A DNA stretch of 64,000 nt, taken from assembly GCA_963772595.1 (NCBI GenBank), contig CAVYXZ010000007.1, positions 1,364,001-1,428,000 of the forward strand, written 5' to 3'. Below are positions 1-8,638 of the stretch, piece by piece. The notes below the pieces were generated by a model. That model was given only the letters and a program-made list of their open reading frames with translations, made no database searches and was not told where the DNA came from. The DNA comes from CAVYXZ01 sp963772595 (GTDB taxonomy: Bacteria; Chloroflexota; Anaerolineae; Aggregatilineales; Phototrophicaceae). Within the stretch, counting starts at the first letter, position 1. Each line of letters opens with the position of its first letter. The position numbers and the translations under genes are program-made.

Positions 1-1440
1 GTCATCGCCAGCCTGGAGCACGCCAACATTCTGCCTGTCTACGCCTATGGCGTGGTCGATAACATCACTTACATTGCGATGCGCCTGCTCGACGGCGGCT
101 CGCTCAGCAATCGGCTGTCCGATGGACCGCTGGACTTCGACCAGGCCCGTGAGATTTTCCGGCAGATAGCCCGCGGTCTGGCCTATGCCCACAGCAAGGG
201 CGTCGTTCACCGCGATCTCAAACCGGGCAACATCCTGTTTTCTGGCACCGGCGAAGCCTTCCTGACCGATTTCGGTCTGGCGAAATGGGTCGAGAACTCC
301 CCGGCACTGACTCAAACCGGTAAGATCGTCGGCACCCCGGCCTATATGTCGCCCGAACAACTGCGCGGCACGGCGATTGACCAGCGGGCCGATATTTACA
401 GCATGGGCGTCATCCTCTACCAGATGCTGACCGGCGAACTGCCCTTCGACACCCGCAGTGGTGACGTCATTACCATCATCTATAAGCATCTGGAAGAAGC
501 CCCGCCGCCGCCGCACACCAAAAATCCCCGCCTGTCCGCACAAACCGAGGCCGTCGTGCTGCGCGCGCTGGAAAAGGACCCGGCCAAACGCTTCGCCAGT
601 ATTTTGGAGATGGCCGATAGCCTCGATCTCTCGCTGGGCCGTCTGACCACCTCACGTGACAACAGCAGCGGGCGTATGAGCGAACTGAGACGGCGCATGA
701 TGCCCCGCCAGCGGCGCAATCTGCGCGTCCTGATGGCCGCCACGATCATCGGCCTGCTGATACTGCTGGCAGTGGGCGCGCTGTATAACCAGTTCACGCC
801 CAGTCTGCCGCCGCACCCTACGGTGGAGGCCGGGATAGAAGGTCCGCCGGAAGACATCGTGCCCAACGCGGGGGAGATCGCCCTGGCGCAGCGTGCGCTG
901 GGGGCCTCCGGCTTCATCGCCTACGTCACCTGTAACCAGACCAGCGAGTACCACGCCACTCAGGCCCGCGAAATGGGCGACATGGCGGCGAATTACGGCC
1001 TGGCCTACCGGGTCTACGACAGCGATACCGACGATTACGAGCAGTTGACGCAGATCGAACGCGCCCGCACCGATGGCGCGAAGGCCCTCATTCTCTGCCC
1101 GCTGAACGCCGATCTGCTGCGCGTCTCGCTGACCTCGGTTCAGGCCGCGCACATGCCGCTGGTGCTCCTGTCCAACGACATCCCCAGCTATGGCGGCGTG
1201 CTGGTGGTGGGCGACGAATACCAGATGGGCTATGCACCCGGTAAACTGGCCGGGGAGATCATCACCAATGAGATGGGCGGCCATGCCGATGTCGTCATCC
1301 TGGACTACCCGGACCTACCCCCTATCGTGCGGCGGGCGGACGGGCTGGTCGATGGCCTGCTGGCGATGGCCCCAGAGGCCAACATCATCGGGCGCTATCG
1401 CGGCGCGACCCCGGAACTCGGCGAAGAATTCGATCCGTAA
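1..1440 (+). CDS. Receptor Ser/Thr protein kinase with periplasmic sugar-binding-like sensor, 5' truncated and frameshifted
   Basis: A Hanks-type kinase followed by a transmembrane helix and an extracytoplasmic type 1 periplasmic-binding-protein domain. The frame is open from base 1, so the N-lobe with the glycine loop lies outside the window. Visible kinase motifs are HRDLKPGN (about 208-231), TDFGLAKW (about 265-288) and GTPAYMSPEQ, all intact, so catalysis is expected. A hydrophobic stretch at about 727-789 is the only membrane span. From about 880 the protein resembles ABC sugar-binding proteins and LacI-type sensors. The frame ends at a stop at 1438-1440, but the homologous sequence goes on in the next frame from 1430: removing one T at 1429/1430 joins GEE to SIRNLI. 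I infer one gene that senses a small ligand outside and phosphorylates proteins inside. The kinase call is firm; the ligand is unknown. Confidence 0.9.
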   Translation, partial: VIASLEHANILPVYAYGVVDNITYIAMRLLDGGSLSNRLSDGPLDFDQAREIFRQIARGLAYAHSKGVVHRDLKPGNILFSGTGEAFLTDFGLAKWVENSPALTQTGKIVGTPAYMSPEQLRGTAIDQRADIYSMGVILYQMLTGELPFDTRSGDVITIIYKHLEEAPPPPHTKNPRLSAQTEAVVLRALEKDPAKRFASILEMADSLDLSLGRLTTSRDNSSGRMSELRRRMMPRQRRNLRVLMAATIIGLLILLAVGALYNQFTPSLPPHPTVEAGIEGPPEDIVPNAGEIALAQRALGASGFIAYVTCNQTSEYHATQAREMGDMAANYGLAYRVYDSDTDDYEQLTQIERARTDGAKALILCPLNADLLRVSLTSVQAAHMPLVLLSNDIPSYGGVLVVGDEYQMGYAPGKLAGEIITNEMGGHADVVILDYPDLPPIVRRADGLVDGLLAMAPEANIIGRYRGATPELGEEFDP

Positions 1441-1756
1441 CCTGATCGACCAGGGAATCCACTTCGACGTCATCGCCAGCATCAACGACGCGGGCAGCTT
1501 CGGGGCCATCAGCGCCCTGGAAGACGCCGGAATCGGCCCTGACCAGGTGGTGATTACCAGCGTGGATGCTGAGCAGTTGGCCCGCAGCTATATCCAGCGC
1601 GGCTACTATATGCGCGGCTCGGTCGAAGTGGGCCGGGAGAAGTTTTCACGGACCGCCATCGACGTCATCACCGTCATGCTGGCCGGGGGCACCGTGCCAG
1701 AGCGCATCCTCGTGCCACCGGGCGACGTCATCACCGCAGAAGACCTCAATAACTGA
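1430..1756 (+). CDS. C-terminal part of the receptor kinase sensor domain, after the frameshift
   Basis: This frame continues the periplasmic-binding-protein domain that the preceding frame leaves at 1429. It begins with SIRNLIDQG and includes IASINDAGSFGAISALEDAG and ITSVDAEQ, typical of the second lobe of LacI/ribose-binding-type sensors, where Asn and Asp residues contact the ligand. It ends naturally with the stop at 1754-1756. It has no start codon or ribosome binding site of its own at the junction, so it is not a separate gene. Either a single-base error or a real frameshift separates it from the kinase. Confidence 0.8.
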   Translation, partial: SIRNLIDQGIHFDVIASINDAGSFGAISALEDAGIGPDQVVITSVDAEQLARSYIQRGYYMRGSVEVGREKFSRTAIDVITVMLAGGTVPERILVPPGDVITAEDLNN

Positions 1757-1761
1757 TACAT

Positions 1762-1786
1762 AAAAACCCCCTCGGCGCGGAGGGGG
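1762..1786 (-). terminator. Intrinsic terminator for the minus-strand DUF4139 gene
   Basis: A 7-bp perfect stem (1767-1773 with 1780-1786, six-base loop). Read on the minus strand it is followed by a run of five T. It lies about 30 bp past the stop of the minus-strand gene ending at 1817. Without a T-run on the plus side it is a weaker terminator for the kinase. Confidence 0.7.
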
Positions 1787-1816
1787 CGTACAGAGAATCC
1801 TATGGGGTCTTCATGC

Positions 1817-3244
1817 TCACGGCCAGGTGTAGCGCACCGTGTAGGTGATGACCACTTCCTCGCCCGGCTGCACGATAGGCCGGAACTCAATGGTAGACGA
1901 GTTGACTTTCGTGTACTCGTGTGAAGCGTCGAGAATCTCCCAGTTGCTCCAGCGATAAAGCGTCTCCGGCACCCGGATCTCGACCGCCTGGTCGTCCTTG
2001 TGGTTGCGCAGGTGAATCTCGTAGGTCTCTTCCAGCGTGTTGCGGGTAATCAACTGGAAGTTCGTCTGATCGCGCTCGCCCACCAGATCGAAGGCATTGC
2101 CCAGGTAAATCTGAACGTCTTCGCCCTTTGGCGTATGGTCAATGCTGTTCTCACCGATCAGCAGCGCCGCGCCATCGGTGTCTTCCTGATAGACGCGCAC
2201 ATTCCCGGCAGGCAGATCCGCCCCCAGGCCGCTGTCTTCATCAGTCGAGAATTCCAGATAATTTTGCACGTCGGTCACGCCGGTCGTGCCATAATTCTGG
2301 TCGGTGATCGGCCCGTAGTAGCCGTTGAAGAAAGCCGTCGGATTGTAGACGTAGTAGGTATGGGCCGGGACAGCGCTGCCGGTCACAAATTCGACCTGCT
2401 TGGTCTCGTTATCGCCCACCGTCACCGGACGATTGATCTCGTACAACTGGTACTCATAGAAATCGCGCTGCTCCACCTGCGGCGAGGGCGGTGCGGCGGC
2501 AGCCTCCATGACCATATCCGAGCGCATCACAGCCTGTGGCTGCGGCAGACGGTTGACATCCCCGGCCACCAGCTTGACCTGGGCATCGCTGTAGCTCGCA
2601 CCGCTAGTATTGGTCAGCGTCACCCAGCCGTTGAGGTCCAGCGCCGAGTTGTCCGCGTTCAGCAGCAGATTGTAATCCGCCGACCAGTTCATGCCGCCGG
2701 TCAGGTAAGTCAGTTCGACCTGCTGCGTCCCCGCCGTATCGCTCTGGACCAGCCAGCGCAATGTAGGCCGGGTAATCAGGCCGTTGGGCAGGTTGGGGAA
2801 TTGAATATCGCGCACCTTGCCGATGTTGAAGACGGAGACCTGCCCCTGGTCATCGCGCAGGATGATGTCGCCGTTGCGCCCGCTGAGCAGTTGGCCGGTG
2901 AAGACCTGGCCGTCGTCGGTCGTCACGCTGATGGTCTCGTCCAGGTAGCGGTTGAGCAGCGCGCTGCTGTCCACCAGATCGAAGATGAAGTTCTGTTCCA
3001 GGACCTGGGTGCCGGTCGGGTTGGTCAGCGAGTTGAAGACCACCGAGGTCGCGTCGATGTTGGCGGCCACGTCGGTGAAGTCGAGCGTATTCGTCCCTTC
3101 AGTAAAATCGAAGCTGCGCACATCCTGCACCAGCGCCGTCCCCTGGTTGTAGATGGTCAGGCTCAGCTTTTCGCTGTCCTCCTGGGCGCTGGCGGGCAGC
3201 ACCAGAAAGCTCAGCACGAACAACAGCAGTAAGGTTTTACGCAT
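1817..3244 (-). CDS. Secreted DUF4139 domain protein
   Basis: A 475-residue exported protein. The N-terminus MRKTLLLLFVLSFLVLPASAQ is a clear signal peptide. The body is rich in beta strand and contains the DUF4139 hallmark region (TYLTGGMNWSADYNLLLN, then WVTLTNTSGASYSDAQVKL) followed by a second beta-sandwich region reaching the C-terminus. DUF4139 proteins are secreted or surface proteins of unknown biochemical function, often noted beside cell-envelope genes. The gene lies 11 bp downstream of another small exported-protein gene on the same strand and probably shares its transcript. A stem-loop with a T-run follows it. No catalytic motif is visible. Family assignment is good, function unknown. 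Confidence 0.75.
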   Translation of the reverse strand: MRKTLLLLFVLSFLVLPASAQEDSEKLSLTIYNQGTALVQDVRSFDFTEGTNTLDFTDVAANIDATSVVFNSLTNPTGTQVLEQNFIFDLVDSSALLNRYLDETISVTTDDGQVFTGQLLSGRNGDIILRDDQGQVSVFNIGKVRDIQFPNLPNGLITRPTLRWLVQSDTAGTQQVELTYLTGGMNWSADYNLLLNADNSALDLNGWVTLTNTSGASYSDAQVKLVAGDVNRLPQPQAVMRSDMVMEAAAAPPSPQVEQRDFYEYQLYEINRPVTVGDNETKQVEFVTGSAVPAHTYYVYNPTAFFNGYYGPITDQNYGTTGVTDVQNYLEFSTDEDSGLGADLPAGNVRVYQEDTDGAALLIGENSIDHTPKGEDVQIYLGNAFDLVGERDQTNFQLITRNTLEETYEIHLRNHKDDQAVEIRVPETLYRWSNWEILDASHEYTKVNSSTIEFRPIVQPGEEVVITYTVRYTWP

Positions 3245-3255
3245 GGTATTGCCTC

Positions 3256-3669
3256 CTAGAGTGTTTGTTCCACGACAAAATCATTGACGATAAAAACGTA
3301 GTCGCCCGGTTCGAAAGTGCCGTCGAGCATGATGCTGTCCTCGTAAGGCTGAAGCACCATCGGGCAGAAGACATCCCCCGGCAGGTCGCGGTAGATGCTC
3401 AGCGTCACCGTGTTGCCCTCGCGCTGCTGATCCACCTGTACGGGCAGTTCGCATCCGTCCGGCTGTTCGCCCGTGACGTGAAGCTGCACCTGCATCGGCG
3501 AGGATTCCAGCACGATGACCTGCACGTCACGGATCGTCGTCATACTGCGAGTCGGCGGCAGGGTCACGGGGGTCGGCTCCGGTGGCAGCGGCACATCAGC
3601 ACGCACCCCGAAGAAAAATGCCATAAACAAGCCCACCAGCAGTCGAACCAGAATGTCGATGAGTCCCAT
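3256..3669 (-). CDS. Small exported or membrane-anchored hypothetical protein
   Basis: 137 residues. The first 24 residues (MGLIDILVRLLVGLFMAFFF) form a hydrophobic signal or anchor, followed by a Pro-rich linker and a small domain with two Cys residues (DGCELPV and DVFCPMV) that could form a disulfide outside the cell. I do not recognise a named family. It is the first gene of a two-gene unit with the DUF4139 gene, 11 bp upstream of it, so a role in the same envelope process is likely but unproven. Codon use matches the neighbours and there is no overlapping better frame, which supports its being real. Confidence 0.6.
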   Translation of the reverse strand: MGLIDILVRLLVGLFMAFFFGVRADVPLPPEPTPVTLPPTRSMTTIRDVQVIVLESSPMQVQLHVTGEQPDGCELPVQVDQQREGNTVTLSIYRDLPGDVFCPMVLQPYEDSIMLDGTFEPGDYVFIVNDFVVEQTL

Positions 3670-3949
3670 AGAGTTTCCACTCCTTCCCGGTTATCTCATC
3701 TATTATAGGACGTTTGCCCACCGCGAAAGGTTCCCGCGTCGTGCTAAACCGCAGATCGTGGCGTTCATCACCCCGATAATATGACCACAGACAGCAGGAT
3801 TTCGCCTACACTGTGAATTAGCAATTTGTCGCTCTTGTTTACATTGCAGCGGCAGAAAACAGCATAGACACTCAGCATCTGCCGAAGGCTTGGTCTCTGA
3901 AGTATGGATCGAGTCTTCGGCTTTTGTGTTCTGGAGGAAGGACACCGCA

Positions 3950-5049
3950 ATGTCAAAACGATGGGTATTGCTCACTGTATTGATCGCGTTTCTTGCCATG
4001 TTCAGCACCTTTGTCGGCGTCGTTCAGTCGCAAAGCGAGGCGCTGCCGCCGCTAACTGAACCCGGTCCCTATGGCGTGCGCGTGACCAGGATGACGTTCG
4101 GCGACGAGAGCCGGGAGAATTGGAAGCTTGAAACCTGGCTGTGGTATCCGGCGGACAGAATCGCAGGGTACGCCCGTTACGGCGGGAAGCCCACTGGTAG
4201 CCGATGCTCCACCGGATCTGAAGCGGCGCGCCTTACCCGGTAATTATCTTTTCACACGGCTGGCGCGGTCAGAATACGCTGCAATTCATCGATGTCAACG
4301 TTCATCTGGCATCGCAAGGTTACATTGTCGCAGCGCCCCAGCATCATGACACAAATCCTATAAGTCACGAATTCGTTGATCGCCCTCTGGATATCGCATT
4401 AGTCCTGGACGGATTGGCGGCCATCACCGACGGTGATCTGGTCGGGATGATCGACACGAATAATGTCGGGCTAGTGGGCGTTTCCCAAGGGGGAGACACT
4501 GTCTTTCAGATGCTTGGTCTGCTCTCTGACCCGGTATATCGCGCGAACTGGTGCGATGAGCATCCTGATTTCACAGGAATTGAATGCACTGATGAAGGGA
4601 TGCCCCTGGAAATCACAAACGCCTATCGTGCTCAATTGGGCCTGCAAACACTGCCGGACAATACCTGGACCCCCTTCGGTGACGAACGCATCCATGCAGC
4701 CCTGGCGATTGATCCCTGCGATTTCCCACTGACTAATGATGACTCTCTGGCGGCGGTGATGACTCCGACGATGATCCTGCATAGCACCCTGGATGAGGTC
4801 TGCGACTACGAAGGCAATGCCGTGCGCACTTACTCACTATTGGGCACCGAGGACCGCTACCTGATTTCGATGGTCAACGGTACCCATGTGAGCATTTTCA
4901 ACCAGGCCAACTTAGCACAGCATTACGGGACCGCCTTCTTCGGTGAGTATCTTCAGGGCGACAACAGCTATGATGCGTATTTGACGCCCGAAAGCCTGCC
5001 CAATTGGGCCGCCTCGCACCTGGTTTGGGGACCTTACGGCGGCGAATAA
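3950..5049 (+). pseudogene. Secreted alpha/beta hydrolase (PAF-acetylhydrolase/dienelactone-hydrolase-like), two frameshifts
   Basis: The start at 3950 follows a good Shine-Dalgarno (GGAGGAAGG at about 3932) and opens with a signal peptide (MSKRWVLLTVLIAFLAMFST). The coding sequence then runs through three frames: frame 2 to about 4195 (ends near WLWYPAD and YGGKP), frame 3 for LVADAPPDLKR to about 4228, and frame 1 from APYPVIIFSHGW to the stop at 5049. Joined, it is a typical hydrolase: oxyanion motif FSHGW, nucleophile elbow GVSQGG, a possible acid Asp in LDEVCD and a possible catalytic His in NGTHVSIF. Two shifts within about 35 bp destroy the protein as written. They could be assembly errors, since single-base shifts recur in this window, or true decay. 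The substrate is probably a lipid or ester; not determined. Confidence 0.7.
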
Positions 5050-5204
5050 CCCGGCCCGTTGAGCCGAGCCATCCGGTTCGACTCCGTGTGTTGCCGACAA
5101 GGCCTTTGTGTAAACGACGGCTTTGTCCTAGAATGATCGAGGCGAAAACCGGTGAGGTAAGCTCCAATTGAAATTAAGCGTTCGCTTCTCAAGATACGCT
5201 CAGA

Positions 5205-5856
5205 TTGAACTGGCCCGTGCCCATGCGTGAACAAGCCGACCTCTTTGTCGCCGCAGGACTCACGGTGGATGCGGACGGAAACACGGTCGTCCCAGCGGAA
5301 GCCGAGCCAACGATCCCCCTCTACTACCGGCGTGACCGCCAGCCGATTCTGGCCCCTGACGAACATCAGATTACGGCGGGTGAGTTTGCGACCGCACGCG
5401 GCACAGCGCTGGCCGCCTGTCACCCGGCGGGAACGGAGATTCGAGCTTCACGTGCAGGGCTTGATTCCTCACGGCATCTACCGCCTGTGGATCATCACCT
5501 TCAAAGCGCCGGGTTTCTCCCTCGGCCCCCCGCCCGACATGAGCAACGTGACCGGTGAGCGCGCGCTCGGTACGCGGGACCGGAGCGACAACACCTTGAC
5601 CGCTTCAGCCAGCGGCGAGGCGCACTTCACTCAGATTCACCCGCCTGGCCCAATGTCCGAAACGCTCCCGGACCCACCTTACGCCAACCTGCCCGCAAGT
5701 GCCTGCCTGCTCTCCGATGTCTATGAATGGCACCTCGTTGGTACTTTGCAGCAACCGGGTCAAGCCTCAGGCACCGAAGTCGGTCCACCCCTGTTATTTC
5801 CAGGGACAGCCGTCGAGCAGTTCGTCTTCTTCTTCAAACAACCGCAGCAGGTTTAG
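5205..5856 (+). CDS. Hypothetical protein, one frameshift
   Basis: Two frames make one protein. The first runs from 5205 (TTG; a nearby ATG at 5223 is an alternative start) to about 5440 and includes LYYRRDRQPILAPDEHQITA. The second goes from RFELHVQGLIPHGIYRLWII to the stop at 5854-5856. The shift lies near 5430-5445. The second half reads like a beta-sandwich protein, GTRFELHVQGL-type sequences being seen in hypothetical proteins of Chloroflexota and Actinomycetota, but I cannot name a function. No signal peptide is visible at either start, although the N-terminus is uncertain. Its stop overlaps by 4 bp the stop of the convergent nuclease-family gene. Confidence 0.5.
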
Positions 5857-6647
5857 CTCGGCTCGGCTTCAGCTGGCAGGCCCAGCGTCACGAACAGGGG
5901 CCGGTGATCTGAGCCGCCGGACGTAGGCCAGACCTCAGCGTCGCGCGTGGTGAAGGCCGGGTCGTGGAAGACGTAATCCAGGCGCAGCAGCAGCGGCGAC
6001 CATGAAGGGAAATGCAGGTTGACACGTGCCTGCGGCGTGCTGTAATCGGGGAAGGTCAGCCCGGCTTTGTCAGGGTACAGATCGCGGTAGCTGTCCACGT
6101 AATCCGCCGCTAACGTCTCATAATCGTCGGACCACTGTTCCATATTAAAGTCGCCCATCATAATGACCGGGCCAGTCGCCTGCGCCGCCTGATCCAGCAC
6201 GAAGCTAATCAGGGCGCTGCGGTCATCGGCATTATAGCCCGCATCGCTGAGCGGATTATAAGGATAGACCTCGAACACGGTGAACGGACGATCCGAAATC
6301 TGAATGACCGCCCTCAGCAGGCGCTTTCCATCCGGCGTATAGTCCTGCTGATCGACGATGGCGTACTTGCTCAAGATCAGCAGGCCGCTGCCCGCTTCGC
6401 CCACGTGGTAAGGATAGGTCTCGCTGAAGACCTGCTCGAAATGTCGCCAGGTCTGCGGCATGACCTCTACCATCCCGACGACATCCGCATCCGCCGCACG
6501 GATCACGTCCACCATCGGGTCGAGCACACGGGTCTCGCTGTGCAGATTATAGGTCAGCAGCTTGAGCTGGTCCGGCTCCTGCGCCCGTGCGCTGAACGCA
6601 AATACCAGCAGCAGGACGGCCAGTGCGGCACATGTCGTAATCTTCAT
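5853..6647 (-). CDS. Secreted endonuclease/exonuclease/phosphatase family protein
   Basis: 264 residues with a signal peptide (MKITTCAALAVLLLVFAFSARAQ shortened at Ala-Gln). The EEP fold motifs appear in order: LLTYNLH (metal-binding Asn), GMVEVMP (metal-binding Glu), GDFNME (catalytic Asp and Asn), RLDYVF (Asp-Tyr) and GSDHRP (catalytic Asp-His). All catalytic residues seem present. The family covers secreted nucleases, phosphodiesterases and sphingomyelinase-like enzymes that cut phosphate esters with Mg; the substrate cannot be told from sequence. It starts 3 bp after the NTF2-like gene and is probably co-transcribed with it. Confidence 0.88.
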   Translation of the reverse strand: MKITTCAALAVLLLVFAFSARAQEPDQLKLLTYNLHSETRVLDPMVDVIRAADADVVGMVEVMPQTWRHFEQVFSETYPYHVGEAGSGLLILSKYAIVDQQDYTPDGKRLLRAVIQISDRPFTVFEVYPYNPLSDAGYNADDRSALISFVLDQAAQATGPVIMMGDFNMEQWSDDYETLAADYVDSYRDLYPDKAGLTFPDYSTPQARVNLHFPSWSPLLLRLDYVFHDPAFTTRDAEVWPTSGGSDHRPLFVTLGLPAEAEPS

Positions 6648-6650
6648 GGC

Positions 6651-7008
6651 TCAGAGCTGGAAAAAGCCGACGATCTTGCTGAGCTTGCCCTCCGGCGAGA
6701 CCTCACCGTAATCCATACCAGGGATCTCCGTGCCGTCAGCCAGCTTCATCTTCCAGAAGAAACGCAGCGCACTGGTGATGATGCGCAATACTGCCCGCGA
6801 CCTCAAAATAGGTCCCCGGATGGTCGGCCAGAAAGTGGCCGATCAGGGCGTGCAGCGCCTCGCGTCCGGTGACATCCGCGAAGGGGTCGATATACTGGCC
6901 CTGCGCATCCCAGACCGTCTCCAGAAGCTGCTGCCGCTTGGCCGCATCCGCCTCGCTCCAGGCATCGGTATAGCTCACAATCAAGGGGTCAAGCGCTGTC
7001 GAATCCAT
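6651..7008 (-). CDS. NTF2/SnoaL-like small protein, one frameshift
   Basis: The frame from 7008 opens MDSTALDPLIVSYTDAWSEA and includes YIDPFADVTGREAL, typical of the SnoaL-like/NTF2 fold, a cone-shaped alpha+beta barrel used for small-molecule binding or isomerase chemistry. It stops early near 6736. The rest of the fold continues in another frame (SALRFFWKMKLADG, then MDYGEVSPEGKLSKIVGFFQ) to a stop at 6651-6653, so one base has been gained or lost near 6775-6790. Joined length is about 119 residues, normal for the family. Three base pairs separate it from the downstream EEP gene, consistent with a two-gene operon. Function unknown. Confidence 0.7.
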
Positions 7009-7086
7009 CGTTTACGTCTCCATTCGCTGGCGCATTATACGATTGCCTCCGTACAGCGGCAACGTTCGATCCGTCCCTGCAGCCTT

Positions 7087-7110
7087 GTAGGGGCACAACA
7101 TGTTGTGCCC
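7087..7110. repeat. GTAGGGGC-type palindromic interspersed repeat, copy 1
   Basis: Contains a perfect 20-bp palindrome (7091-7110, GGGCACAACATGTTGTGCCC) led by GTAG. It sits in a 225-bp gene-free gap with a second copy about 100 bp away. Elements with this start are scattered widely in Chloroflexota and some cyanobacterial genomes. It can fold as a hairpin on either strand. Confidence 0.7.
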
Positions 7111-7200
7111 GCGCCACAGAAGCCACATAGCATAGAGGTCCAGGAGATCCCATCTCCTGGCAGCGTCCCCATGATCTTTAAGCGCAGAAGTCAACCTGTA

Positions 7201-7226
7201 GTAGGGGCGAACCGGCGTGTTCGCCC
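7201..7226. repeat. GTAGGGGC-type palindromic interspersed repeat, copy 2
   Basis: Begins GTAGGGGC as copy 1 does. Inverted arms GGGCGAAC (7205-7212) and GTTCGCCC (7219-7226) flank a six-base loop. It ends just past the stop of the minus-strand propeller gene (7233) and could act as its transcript end, though no T-run is present. Confidence 0.65.
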
Positions 7227-7232
7227 GGACCC

Positions 7233-8546
7233 TCAATCGCAGGCTTCAAACTGCGTCAGATCCACCAGCCACAGACCGCTGTGGAGACCGTTGGCCGCCA
7301 GCGCCAGCGTATGGTCCTCCGGCGAGAGCCACATCCAGGCCCGTTCATCCGTCGCCAGGTCCAGCGGCAGCGCCGTGTAATCGTGAAGCTGCTTCGAATC
7401 CGGGTTGAAGCACTGCAAACGCGCCTCACCATCCACTGGACGCGCGATGAAGATCCAGCGCTGATTATCCGGCGTGATTTCATAAAACGGTGCGGGCCAG
7501 TTATTGCCGGGCGCATCGGCCTCGAACATCAGGATGGTGAAATCGTTGCTGGCGACCTTGAGGTAATAACCGCTCACGCCATCAATCGTGGTGTAGATGA
7601 CCACGCCGCGCCCGTTAGCCGCGAAGCCGGGCACAATCTGCGAGGGGATCGCCAGCGTCGGATGCTGGCTGAACTGGCGGCCATCGGCGTTGGCGACCAG
7701 ATAGAGCACGTCGTCGCCATAGCCGCCGTGATAATAGGCCAGCAGTGTGCCGCTGTTTTTATGCCAGTTGATGCCTTGCAGCGTGATGTTGAACAGTGCA
7801 TCGTAGAGCAGGCGCTTGAAGCTGCCATCCGGCTCCGCTGAAAACAGCGTGTTGAGTTCGGACTGGTAGACGGCGCGGCGCTGGCCGGGCGCAAAGCTGA
7901 GAAATGAGCGGTTGTAGATCGCCGGGTCACTCAATTCGAGGGTTCGCAGCATCTCCGGCGTGACGTCGCTCGCACGTGGATGCTCGGTCGGGGTCGATTC
8001 GCCCGTGTCGAGATGATAGGCAAACCAGGGCCGGTTGGTGAAGACATCGCGGTAGCAGCCGGGGCTGTAGATCAGGCTGTTTTCGTCCAACCATTGCAGC
8101 TCGACCACTTCAGCATCGCTAACGCGCCTGATTCCCTCGATCTCCGCCGGGGCCGCTGTCGGGGCTGCCGGGCTGCCTTCGGCACTGACCGTCACGTGAT
8201 CGATCTCCACGCCGTCTTCGTAAGTGTCCAACGGCACGCTGAAGGGGGCCTGCGCACCAGGCTGAAGGGCGTAATCCAGCAGCGCCTCGCCGCAGGCGCG
8301 TTCCAGATAGCCCATGCCCTCGCCTACCTGAGTCCCCTCAGAGTCGAAAGCGTCGGCCAGCAGATCCACGTTCTCATAGGCCTGTTTGCCCTGATTGAGC
8401 AGCATCCCCTCGGCCATCGAGCGCTCGACGCCGAAGGAATCGACTTGCAGGCTGACGGTGACGTCCGTCGGCACGAGATCGGTCTCTTGTGCAGCGGCAG
8501 GCAGGGCGAACAGACACAACAGGCAGCAGAGTATCAGGCGGCGCAT
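7233..8546 (-). CDS. Secreted beta-propeller protein of unknown function
   Basis: 437 residues with a signal peptide (MRRLILCCLLCLFALPAAAQ). Residues about 25-120 form a beta-sandwich like the FxLYD domain (VTVSLQVDS, EGMLLNQGKQAYENVDL, with two Cys). After a short Ala/Pro linker, the region from about 135 to the end has repeated strands with TolB/WD40-like character (SFLSFAPGQRRAVYQS, WIFIARPVDGEARL, WMWLSPEDHTLALAANG), consistent with a propeller. No enzymatic motif is visible. Propellers of this type outside the cell usually bind partners or ligands. It is transcribed alone; the downstream gap holds the palindromic repeats. Confidence 0.6.
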   Translation of the reverse strand: MRRLILCCLLCLFALPAAAQETDLVPTDVTVSLQVDSFGVERSMAEGMLLNQGKQAYENVDLLADAFDSEGTQVGEGMGYLERACGEALLDYALQPGAQAPFSVPLDTYEDGVEIDHVTVSAEGSPAAPTAAPAEIEGIRRVSDAEVVELQWLDENSLIYSPGCYRDVFTNRPWFAYHLDTGESTPTEHPRASDVTPEMLRTLELSDPAIYNRSFLSFAPGQRRAVYQSELNTLFSAEPDGSFKRLLYDALFNITLQGINWHKNSGTLLAYYHGGYGDDVLYLVANADGRQFSQHPTLAIPSQIVPGFAANGRGVVIYTTIDGVSGYYLKVASNDFTILMFEADAPGNNWPAPFYEITPDNQRWIFIARPVDGEARLQCFNPDSKQLHDYTALPLDLATDERAWMWLSPEDHTLALAANGLHSGLWLVDLTQFEACD

Positions 8547-8638
8547 GGATGGACCTCTCTTCGTTCACCGGCGGCCCAGGTCGGTGGGTATATATAAGGA
8601 CAGACAGCTAGATCGTCAGGGGATATTTGCCAGCAGCC

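Noticed and set aside
2000..3232. Long plus-strand frame of 410 codons opposite the DUF4139 gene
   Set aside because: It is the antisense shadow of a gene with a clear signal peptide and family motifs; its own product is low-complexity and has no family features.
7012..7236. Minus-strand frame of 74 codons
   Set aside because: It runs through the palindromic repeats, and its translation (CPYKAAGTDRT-like) is typical of translated interspersed repeats, not of a protein.
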